DNA of 64,000 bases from Cryptomeria japonica (lineage: Eukaryota > Streptophyta > Pinopsida > Cupressales > Cupressaceae). The notes beneath the pieces are model-generated. The model made no database searches, was not told the DNA's origin, and saw nothing but the letters and a program-made list of their open reading frames with translations. Positions 33,573-42,551 of this stretch are shown here, one piece after another; the first letter of the stretch is position 1, and every line of letters starts with the position of its first letter. The position numbers were made by a program, and so were the translations under genes. The stretch lies in NCBI RefSeq assembly GCF_030272615.1, contig NC_081414.1:46490501-46554500 (forward strand), written 5' to 3'.

Positions 33573-35320
33573 AGGCCTGTTCATGGGCCTTCTCGAGTTG
33601 ATCTGATTTCTTCCTCTTTGCCCAAAGTAAAATGGGAATTTCGATAGCAAGGGTGGTATAAGGCAAACTTTGATGGAGCCTCTAAAGGCAATCCGGGTGT
33701 CTCAAGAGCAGGTGTTGTTATTAGAGATTGCTATGGTAATATTATGATGATGGGAGCTCAAAGACTAGAGAGGGGAACAAATAATGAAGCAGAGGCCCAA
33801 GAAGCCCTATTGGCAGTTCAGTCGGGCTTGGAATTTGGATTACAAAATTTGCACCTTGAGGGGGATTCGCAAATCATCATTAACACAATCATCAAAGGTG
33901 AAACAAATGCCTAGTTTTTAAATAAATATATCTCTAAAATCATAAATGATTTAAATGATTTCAAGAATTGTAAGGTTTCACATGTGAGGACTAGCAATGA
34001 GGTGGCAGATGTGTTGTCTAAATGGGCAACATCATTTGAAGTAGTGCACGAAACCCATTTGGAAGATTTTTGAAATCAATAGGAGGATGATGTGGTGGAG
34101 GATGTACAAGGAGATCATTAAATACACTCATTTTATGGTATGGAAGGAATGTGTGGATGGGACCATGGGTCTTTATTTATAGGGCCTCAGGCCCATTTTT
34201 GGGAGCATTGGGCACAAGTTATTGTGAGGTGGTGAAAAATTTGGAGGCCACCTTTACCCTGTACACATCAACAGTTGGCATTTGTTGGTGAAGTTTTAGA
34301 AAAACAAATTAAATGTATTTTCAAATTGAGTGATAATTTATTCTTTTTGGATAATGACAATGTTGTTGGGGGAGAGTTTCCTCAAGACCATGCACAAGTA
34401 CAGGACAAATGTAGATGCGGTGACCATGGTCATGGCTTGGGGTTTAGAATTGGGAGAAATGAAGGATGTGTTGGTTCAAGTCATGTGGTACTATGTGGAG
34501 GATAACTGGCTTGGCAGTTTCATGGAGCTCTTGGAGATGGCAATGCCAAGGGCTGAATTCGATGTTGGGGAAGGGTTGGACATTGATGGAATTCATGAAT
34601 TGCGTGAATTGGTCCCTTACATTTGTTGGCCATTTGGTTTGGACAAAGATGAGCGTCGAGCAGAGGTGACAATTGCTTGGGACTCTCTCAATCTTTTTTT
34701 TTGAGAGAGAGTTGGGGGCTCGGTGCCCTACGATGGGTGGTTCTGCAAGGAGTGGTGTTGTAAAGAAGTCTATGAAAGTGAAGGGCAAGTGGAAGGTGTC
34801 GGGGAAGAGGAGGGCCAAGTTGAGCAAGGTGGTAAACGTAGGTGGTGCTACAAAGATGGGTGGTGGTGGTTGGGGAAATGATGGTGAAGGGTTGTGCACC
34901 ATTGTCCCAAATGTGCCATAAATCTGGTCTGCACAACATGGTGGTGGTTGGTGGCTCTTGTGTTTTTCTCTTATGTTGTCATACTACTATGTGTAATGTC
35001 CCAATTCTCTATGGTTTTTACGAATTCTTTGGTCTCTATATGTGGTGTAGAAACTAGTGTCAGCTCTACTGGTAGTTTTTGTTGGGATTTGGATTTATGG
35101 GTTTTAGGTTGTAATGGTTGTAAGGGGTTCCTTTATGCCCAATTTTTGTTTGAATATTGTAATATTGGCAAATTTTAAAAGAATGCCAAAGTAATTATGG
35201 CTCTGCAATGAGGTCATGGTGGTTGTATGGGGGTGGGTTTGCTTGGTGGTGCTTGAATCTATCATGCTTTTTGTAATCCTGATATGTAAACTTTTATTTC
35301 AATATAATAAAATACAAATT
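33573..35320 (+). mobile_element. 5'-truncated LINE relic in unit 1 (RNase H and 3' end)
   Basis: Starts abruptly after the target sequence AATGGCTAGTGACAAAA. The first part encodes an RNase H domain: YKANFDGASKGNPGVSRAGV (Asp), NNEAEAQEALLAVQ (Glu), LHLEGDSQIIIN (Asp), ending NEVADVLSKWA. Stops occur. Downstream lies a second protein-like region (34330-34704 and on to about 34920), then a 3' tail ending CAATATAATAAAATAC. The polyA tail and right target repeat are deleted here but survive in the unit 2 copy. Confidence 0.75.
34330..34918 (+). pseudogene. Protein-like region downstream of LINE RNase H (unit 1)
   Basis: ORF 34330-34704 (124 residues) holds MKDVLVQVMWYYVEDNWLGS and AEFDVGEGLDIDGIHELREL. 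In another frame, 34673-34918 encodes a basic, Lys-rich segment (SGVVKKSMKVKGKWKVSGKR). Unit 2 carries the same blocks in a single open frame (38783-39145), so the two parts were probably one protein before a frameshift near 34700. I do not recognise the family. It may be a LINE C-terminal extension or captured host sequence. Confidence 0.4.
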
Positions 35321-36261
35321 AAAGTTAGGAGCGATGAATTTAGAGATGATCCATTTCTCTAGATAAATGATGATGGAGTAGAGAAAAATTCTCATTTGCT
35401 AACTTCCATGTGAAATATGTTATCTTATAAACTAATTGATACAAAAAGACAATCTTATCAATATAATTGCACTAATTTTCACCATTACAACATAAAAATA
35501 ATCATTTAAAATTGAGAAATCCAACTCAAACTGGAGCAAAGAATTAGAAAGTGATAAATTTTACACTTGGATAACAAATTGAAAATTCTCAAAGAGAACT
35601 AATGCAAATGAAATAAAATAAACTAAAATCTAGGCTATTACTTCTCATATAGCTTTTTGAATTTCTACTTGGACCTGCTGAGATTTTTTTGGAATATGAT
35701 CCCATGAATTAAGAGATTTTTTTTAAAACTTATTGATTTCCAATCTCACCCCAATTTGAGAAATAACAGATTTTTTTTAAACTTCTTGGTTCCCAATCTC
35801 ACCCCAATTTGACAAGTTACAATATACCATCCTAAAAAGTAGGAGATGCTATTTTCCAAAAAAAAATTCCAAAACAACCCCGTAAGACTAAACCGTAATG
35901 CAAATGAAAACAATAAGTAAAAACTAGGCAATGAACTGGTCCTACTGTAAACTCCCAAATAACCTCGCTGCGATTCGCCATAGTTTTTTGAATTTCCACT
36001 TGACAATTAGAAAACTCTTCTATTCTTTCTCTCTCATATTGTCGCTATGATTCGATGCTAATTTGAAACCAGCTCTGATATAGAAAACGAAGAACGAAAC
36101 AGCAAAACAACGGCTTACCAACTTGCCCTTCTTCCTCGGAACCGAATCACTAACCTTGGGAGTTGGGACCCAAACAGTTGAAATGAAATGCCCCAAATAT
36201 GACAGCTCAATCTCACTAACAACTTCTTGTAAAAATCAGATCTGTTCCCCATCCTGACCAA

Positions 36262-36268
36262 TATATAA
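36262..36268 (+). promoter_or_regulatory. TATA box of AGP1
   Basis: TATATAA, immediately preceded by CCAAT-like GACCAA, 130 bp upstream of the ATG. Motif and spacing are identical in the AGP2 copy. Confidence 0.7.
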
Positions 36269-36391
36269 TCCCACCCTCACCCCTTCTCTTCACTCACATC
36301 CTACACAATCTCCATTCTCCATATCTGATTCTGCAGGTGAAGCAGCCCGTTTGATCTCTCACAATCATCGCCTTTCCCCATCCAACAGAAA

Positions 36392-36763
36392 ATGGGGAAA
36401 TTCAGCGCAGTTATTTCGGCTCTTGTCCTGCTTTTGGCGTTGATGGGATCGTGCAAGGCAGCCCATCATCATCATGCAAAATCCCCTGCTCCTGCTGTGT
36501 CACCCACCCAAATGTCAAATCCTCCCTCAACATCACCACAATCTGATCTGCCCACCACTCCTCCTCCATCATCGCCATCACCATCGTCATCCCCTGACTC
36601 CTCTGCAGATCCTTCCATGGGCGTGGGATCGCCCATGAATAGCCTCACAGTCCCTGCTGTTGCTCCTGCAATTGGGAATTCTTCTGCTGCCTCGCTCACC
36701 GTCTTCCACAACATGGCCTTCCTCGGAGCAGCCTTGCTCGGAACTGTTGCTCTATTTGTGTAA
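36392..36763 (+). CDS. Classical arabinogalactan protein (AGP1), GPI-anchored
   Basis: 123 residues and a single open frame without introns. Residues 1-23 are a signal peptide (MGKFSAVISALVLLLALMGS, then CKA), followed by a His4 run. Residues about 29-80 are rich in Pro, Ala, Ser and Thr, with SPAPAVSP, TTPPPSSPSPSSSP and similar dipeptides. These are the sites that become hydroxyproline carrying arabinogalactan chains in this family. A hydrophobic C-terminal tail (MAFLGAALLGTVALFV, 108-123), preceded by small residues (GNSSAAS), is a typical GPI-anchor signal. The mature product is expected at the outer face of the plasma membrane or in the cell wall. The ATG lies 130 bp after a TATA box. 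A nearly identical paralogue lies 4.3 kb downstream. Family membership is clear; the specific role is unknown. Confidence 0.92.
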   Translation: MGKFSAVISALVLLLALMGSCKAAHHHHAKSPAPAVSPTQMSNPPSTSPQSDLPTTPPPSSPSPSSSPDSSADPSMGVGSPMNSLTVPAVAPAIGNSSAASLTVFHNMAFLGAALLGTVALFV

Positions 36764-36849
36764 TCGTTCTTTGGATTTGTAGCTCTGTTCCCCTGCAGCA
36801 CTTTCTTCAATGTCACAGTTATAGGAGATTGAGTTCATTCTTGTCTTTC

Positions 36850-37620
36850 ATTCATTCTGTTCATGAACTATTTAAACTAGAATGGTTCATATTCATTTGG
36901 TAATGCAAATAATAATGCTCAGCGTGCTCTGAGTTCATTTTTCTTTCTATATGGTTGATGGTATTTTCTAAATGGTTTCTGTTTTAGCCAATTTAATATT
37001 GTTGTTCAAATTCAAGTCTTGAATTCACGAGATTTTGGTATAAAATGGTTCAATACAAAAATAATAATGCTGTGTGATCTTCGAGTTCATTTTTCTTCAT
37101 AACATTTTTAAAATGATTTCTGTCTGTTAAAGCCAAATTTTGAATCTATTAGATTTTGGTATAAAATGGTTCATATTCATTAGTTGGATGATACAAATGA
37201 TAATGCTCAACTATCTTTGAGTTCATTTTTCTTTCAATGTGGTTGATATAATTTTCTAAATGATTTGTCTGTTTTAGTGAGTTAATATTTTTTTTCTGTG
37301 ATAATTAATATTTTCTAAATGGTTTCTATTTTAAAGAATTAATATTGTAGTTCAAACCCAAATCCAGAATCCATAAGATTTTGGAATAAAATGGTTCATA
37401 TTCATTGAGTGATACAAATGATAATGGGCAGTGATCCCTGAGTTCATTTTTCTTTCAATGTGGTTGATGTTATTTTCTAAATGACTTGTCTGTTTTAGTG
37501 AGTTAAGATTGTAGTGACCCTCTATGTGGTTGATAATATTTTCTAAATGATTTCTGTTTTAGTGAATTTAATATTGTACTTCAAAGCTAAGTCTTGAATC
37601 CATGAGATTTTGGTATTTGT
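36850..37620. repeat. Degenerate repeats in the AGP1 3' flank
   Basis: The words GAGTTCATTTTTCTTTC, GGTTGATATTATTTTCTAAATG, TGTTTTAGTGAATTAATATTGTAGTTCAAA and GATTTTGGTATAAAATGGTTCATATTCATT recur in the same order about four times. GAGTTCAT occurs at 36931, 37083, 37219 and 37440. The same series follows AGP2. Confidence 0.75.
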
Positions 37621-38220
37621 GGGGCATTTGAAATCTGATTTATGTGTGTTGGGTGATTGTGGGCTGCATAATAAATTAGTTTTTTTTGTTTACATAAGAC
37701 ACCTAATATAGAAATCCAATTACATAAAGTATAATTCTTAAATATTTTTTACATAAATCTAAGGTAATTGGGTAAATGTGTATGATAAAAAATATTGTTT
37801 GCTAACTTCCATATGGAATATATTATCTTATAAACTAATTGATACATAAAAGACAATCTAATCAATGTAATCACACTAATTTTCACAATTGCAACATTAA
37901 AATAAACATTTAAAAGGGAGAAATCCAACCCAATGTGAAGCAAAGAATTAGAAAGTGATAAATTTTACACTAGTAAACAAATTGAAAATGATGAAACAAG
38001 ATTTAAAATAACAAGCAAGGGTGTAGCATGCTTCTAGAATGGTGTTCTAAGCAAGAAAATATAGAAATAACTCTTCCTTAAGCTCTTTGACCTAGTTATT
38101 CTTTTCACATTTAAAACATTCCTATAATTGAACTAGAAAGAGTTAGTCCTTAAATACATCACTTAGATGTGTGATTTGGAATAATTCTCACTTTATTTGG
38201 ATCATAATGGCTAGTGACAA

Positions 38221-39538
38221 ATCATCATTAACACAATCATCAAAGGTGAAACAAATGCCTAGTTTTTAAATAAATATATCTCTAAAATCAGAAATAATTT
38301 AAATGTTTTCAAGAATTGCAAGGTTTCGCATGTGAGGACTAGCAATGAGGTGGTGGATCAAAACCCATTTGGAAGATTTTTGAAATCTATAGGAGGATGA
38401 TGTGGTGGACAATGTACAAGGAGATCATTAAATACACTCATTTTATGGTATGGAAGGAATGTGGGGATGGGACCATGGGTCTTTATTTATAGGACCTCAG
38501 GCCCTTTTTTGGCTGCATTGGGCACAAGTTATTGTGAGTTGGTGACAAATATGGAGGCCACCTTTACCCTGTGCACATCTCAACAACAATTGGCATTTGT
38601 TGTGAAGTTTCAAACAAATGGATTAAATATATTTTCATATTTAGTGATAATTCATTCATTTAGATAATGACGAGACCATGCACAAGTATAGGACAAATGT
38701 AGATGCAGTGACCATGGTCCTAGCTTGGGGTTTAGAATTGGGAGAAAGGAAGGATGGGTTGGTTCAAGTCATACGATAGTGTGTGGAGGATACCTGGCTT
38801 GGCGGTTTCATGGAGCTCTTGGAGATGGCAATGCCAGGGGCTGGATTTGATGTTGGGGAAGGGTTGGACATTGATGGAATTCATGAATTGTGTGAAGTGG
38901 TCCCTTACATTTGTTGGCTATTTGGTTTTGACAGAGATAAGCATAGAGAAGAAGCGGCAATTGCTTGGAAATCTCTCAAGATTTTTCTGAGAGAGAAAGA
39001 GTTGGAGGCTCAGTGCCCTGCGATGGGTGGTTCTGCAAGGAGTGGTGTTGTAAAGAAGTCTGTGAAAGTGAAGGGCAAGTGGAAGGTGTCGGGGAAGAGC
39101 AGGGCCAAGTTGTGCGAGGTGGTAAATGTAGGTGATGCTGCATAGATGGGTGGTGGTGGTTGGTGGCTCTTGTGTTTTTCTCTTCTGTTGTCATACTACA
39201 ATGTGTAATGTCTCGATTCTCTATGGTTTTTGTGAATTCTCTGGTCTATGTATGTGGTGTAGAAAACAGTGTCAGCTCTAGTGGTAGTTTTTGTTGGAAT
39301 TTGGGTTTATGGGTTTTAGGTTGTAATGGTTTTAAGGGGTTCCTTTATGCCCAATTTTTGTTTGAATATTGTAATATTGGCAAATTTTAAAAGAATGCCA
39401 AAGTAAATATGGGTCTGCAATGAAGTCATGGTGGTTGTATGGGGGTGGGTTTGCTTGGTGGTGCTTGAATCTATCATGCTTTTTGTAAACTTTTATTTCA
39501 ATATAATAAAATACACTTATTAGTAATAAAAAAAAAAA
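38221..39538 (+). mobile_element. 5'-truncated LINE relic in unit 2 with polyA and TSD
   Basis: Same LINE insertion as 33573-35320, but most of the RNase H is deleted. Its end is better preserved: AATAAAATACACTTATTAGTAAT followed by A11 (39528-39538), then AATGGCTGGTGACAAAA, which repeats the left target AATGGCTAGTGACAAA. It contains the ORF 38783-39145 (120 residues), corresponding to the protein-like region of unit 1, ending in the same basic KKSVKVKGKWKVSGK segment. Confidence 0.78.
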
Positions 39539-40262
39539 TGGCTGGTGACAAAAGGTAGCAAGACTTAAATTTGAATATTCAAAGTTCAAATCTATCAGAG
39601 CAAAAATGATGTGGATCAATTTGGCACTCACAAAAAACTAAATTAAAGTTAGGAGCAATGAATTTAGAGATGATCGATTTCTCTAGATAAATGATGATGG
39701 AGTAGAGATAAAATCTCATTTGCTAATTTCCATGTGAAATATATTATCTTATAAACTAAATTGATACAAAAAGACAATCTTATCAATATAATTGCACTAA
39801 TTTTCACCATTACAACATTAAAATAATCATTTAAAATTGAGAAATCCAACCCAAACTTGAGCAAAGAATTAGAAAGTGATAAGTTTTACACTTGTATAAC
39901 AAATTGAAAATTCCCAAAGAGAACTAATGCAAATGAAATAAATAAACTAAAAAGTGGGTAGTTACCTGTCATATCGTTTTTGAATTCCTACTTGGACCAG
40001 CTGAGATTTTTTAGGAATATGGTCCCATGAATTAAGTAGTGCAATTCAGCTTAACATTTTAAGCTCTAAAATTTAAGAAAAACTTAGTGATTTTCAATCT
40101 CACCCCAATTTGACAAATAATAGATTTTTTTAAAACTTTTTAATTCCAATCTCACCCCAATTTGATGAGTTACAATATACCATCCTAAAAAATAAGAGAT
40201 GTTGTTTTGAAGAAAAAAATTCCAAAACAACCCCTAAGACTAATGCAAATGAAAAAAAAGAA

Positions 40263-40378
40263 AAGTAAAAACTAGGCAATTAACTGGCCCTACCTGTAAA
40301 CTCCCAAATAACCTAAAAGAAAGTAAAAACTAGGCAATTAACTGGCCCTACCTGTAAACTCCCAAATAACCTCGCTGC
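40263..40378. repeat. 58-bp tandem duplication upstream of AGP2
   Basis: AAGTAAAAACTAGGCAATTAACTGGCCCTACC... occurs at 40263 and again at 40321, two nearly identical units. Unit 1 has a single copy in the corresponding place (near 35915-35965). Confidence 0.85.
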
Positions 40379-40604
40379 GATTCGCCATGGTTTTTTGAAT
40401 TCCCACTTGGGCCAGCTCGATATAGAAAACGAAGAACGAAACAGCAAAACAGCAAAACAACGGCTTACCAACTCGCCCTTCTTCCTCGGAACCGAATCAC
40501 TAACCTTGAGACCCAAACAGGTGAAATGAAATGCTCCATATGTGACAGCTAAATCTCACTAACAACTACTTGTAAAAATCAGATCTTTTCCCCATCCTGA
40601 CCAA

Positions 40605-40611
40605 TATATAA
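40605..40611 (+). promoter_or_regulatory. TATA box of AGP2
   Basis: TATATAA after GACCAA, 130 bp before the ATG, as in AGP1. Confidence 0.7.
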
Positions 40612-40734
40612 TCCCACCCTCACCCCCTTTCTTTACTCCCATCCTACACAATCTCCATTTTCCATATCTGATTCTGCAGGTGAAACAGCCCGTTTGATCT
40701 CTCGCAATCATCGCCTTTCCCCATCCAACAGAGA

Positions 40735-41142
40735 ATGGGGAAATTCAGCGCAGTTATTTCGGCTCTTGTCCTGCTTTTGGCGTTGATGGGATCGTGCAAG
40801 GCCGCCCATCATCATCATGTAAAATCCCCTGCTCCTGCTATGTCGCCTACCCAAATGCCAAATTCTCCCTCAACATCACCACAATCTGATCTGCCCACCA
40901 CTCCTCCTCCACCACCACCATCATCATCGCCATCACCATCGTCACCCTCATCATCATCACCATCGTCATCCCCTGATTCCTCTGCGGATCCTTCCATGGG
41001 CGTGGGATCGCCCATGAATAGCCTCACAGTCCCTGCTGTTGCTCCTGCAATTGGGTATTCTTCTGCTGCCTCGCTCACCGTCTTCCACAACATGGCCTTC
41101 CTCGGAGCAGCCTTGCTCGGAACTGTTGCTCTATTTATGTAA
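40735..41142 (+). CDS. Classical arabinogalactan protein (AGP2), GPI-anchored
   Basis: 135 residues, a tandem paralogue of the gene at 36392. The signal peptide and C-terminal hydrophobic tail (MAFLGAALLGTVALFM) are almost unchanged. The Pro/Ser-rich centre is 12 residues longer through expansion of proline and serine codons (a PPPPPP run and repeated SPSSSS words). Only a few other residues differ, for example AK to VK after the His run and MSNPP to MPNSP. The frame is fully open and the TATA-to-ATG distance is conserved, so both genes are probably expressed. Expected to be a cell-surface proteoglycan core with O-glycosylated hydroxyprolines. The specific function is unknown. Confidence 0.92.
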   Translation: MGKFSAVISALVLLLALMGSCKAAHHHHVKSPAPAMSPTQMPNSPSTSPQSDLPTTPPPPPPSSSPSPSSPSSSSPSSSPDSSADPSMGVGSPMNSLTVPAVAPAIGYSSAASLTVFHNMAFLGAALLGTVALFM

Positions 41143-41229
41143 TCGTTCTTTGGATTTGTAGCTCTGTTCCCCTGCAGCACTTTCTTCAATGTCACAGTGG
41201 TAGGAGATTGAGTTCATTCTTGTATTTCA

Positions 41230-42110
41230 TTGATTCTGTTCATGAACTATTTAAACTAGAATGGTTCCTATTCATTTGGTAATGCAAATAATAATGCTCA
41301 GCAAGCTCTGAGTTCATTTTTTTTTCTATATGGTTGATGGTATTTTCTAAATGGTTTCAGTTTTAGCCAGTTTAATATTGTAGTTCAAAATCAAGTCTTG
41401 AATTCATGAGATTTTGGTATAAAACGGTTCGATACAAATAATAATGCTGTGTGATCTTCGAGTTCATTTTTCTTGATAATACTTCCCAAATGATTTCTCT
41501 TTGTGATTCTATTAGATTTTGATACAAAATGATTCATATTCATTGTTGAGTTATTTTGACTTCATTTTTCTTTCAATGTAGTTGATATTATTTTCTAAAT
41601 GATTTGTCTGTTTTAGTGAGTTAATATAGTAGTTTAAAGCCACGTCTTAATTCATAAGATTTTGGTATAAAATAGTTCATACTCATTGGGTGATACAAAT
41701 GATAATGCTCAACTATCCTTGAGTTCATTTCTCTTTCAATGTGGTTGATATTATTTTCTAAATGATTTGTGTGTTTTAGTCAGTTAATATTCTTTTTCTT
41801 TTCTGATAATTAATATTTTCTAAATGGTTTCTATTTTAGAGAATTAATATTGTAGTTCAAACCGAAATTCAGAATCCATAAGATTTTGGAATAAAATGGT
41901 TTGTATTCATATAATGCGCAGTGATCCCTGAGTTCATTTTTCTTTCAATGTGGTTGATATTATTTTCTAAATGACTTGTCTGTTTTAGGAGTTAAGATTG
42001 TAGTAACCCTCTATGTGGTTGATAATATTTTCTAAATGATTTCTGTTTTAGAGAATTTAATATTGTACTTCAAAGCTAAGTCTTGAATCACCAGATTTTG
42101 GTATTTGTGG
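41230..42110. repeat. Degenerate repeats in the AGP2 3' flank
   Basis: Same ordered words as in the AGP1 3' flank (GAGTTCATTTTTCTTTC..., GATTTTGGTATAAAATGG...), duplicated along with the gene. Confidence 0.75.
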
Positions 42111-42241
42111 GGCATTTGAAATCTGATTTATGTGGGTTGATTGTGGGCTGCATAACAAATTAGTTTTTCTTGTTTACATAAGACGCCTAATATAGAAATC
42201 CAATTACATAAAGTATAATTCTTAAATATTTTTTACATAAG

Positions 42242-42551
42242 TCTAAGGTAATTGGATAAATGTGTATAATAAAAGTATAATTAGTTTTAATTCATCAAAG
42301 ATAGTTGAGAATATGTAATGATGAATTTGCATGATCATGCCATTTTGCATTTAATTTGGTCATCATTTTAAAGAAATGTCTTAATTTTTACATAGATCTA
42401 AGGTAATTGGGTAAATGTGTATAATAAAAGTATAATTAGTTTTAATTCATCAAGGATAGTTGAGAATATGTAATGGTGAATTTGCATGATCATATCATTT
42501 TGCATTTAATTTGGTCTTCATTTTAAAGAAATGTCTTAATATATACATATC
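42242..42551. repeat. 155-bp tandem duplication
   Basis: TCTAAGGTAATTGG(A/G)TAAATGTGTATAATAAAAG... begins at 42242 and again at 42397, continuing through GAAATGTCTTAAT with few differences. The first unit straddles the end of AGP duplication unit 2. Confidence 0.85.

Larger units (their letters stand above)
33123..37784. repeat. Tandem duplication unit 1 (4662 bp) with AGP1
   Basis: Collinear with 37785-42268. Both units begin ATAAAAAATATTG, and both flanks downstream of the AGP genes end in ATAAAA, giving a microhomology junction at 37785-37790. Unit 1 retains the LINE RNase H segment missing from unit 2, and lacks about 100 bp at the LINE tail (near 35320) that unit 2 keeps. Confidence 0.85.
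37785..42268. repeat. Tandem duplication unit 2 (4484 bp) with AGP2
   Basis: Collinear with 33123-37784. It lacks 302 bp corresponding to 33572-33873, removed between two CAAA words, and it has a 58-bp duplication upstream of AGP2. Confidence 0.85.

Noticed and set aside
34444-34939. Minus-strand ORFs (152 and 83 residues) over the LINE relic
   Set aside because: The opposite strand has blocks conserved between both units. The minus-strand frames are His/Pro/Thr-rich shadows.
36472-41195. Open minus-strand frames opposite both AGP genes (114 and 126 residues)
   Set aside because: They are acidic Gly/Asp repeats mirroring Ser/Pro codons of the AGP genes, a composition artefact.
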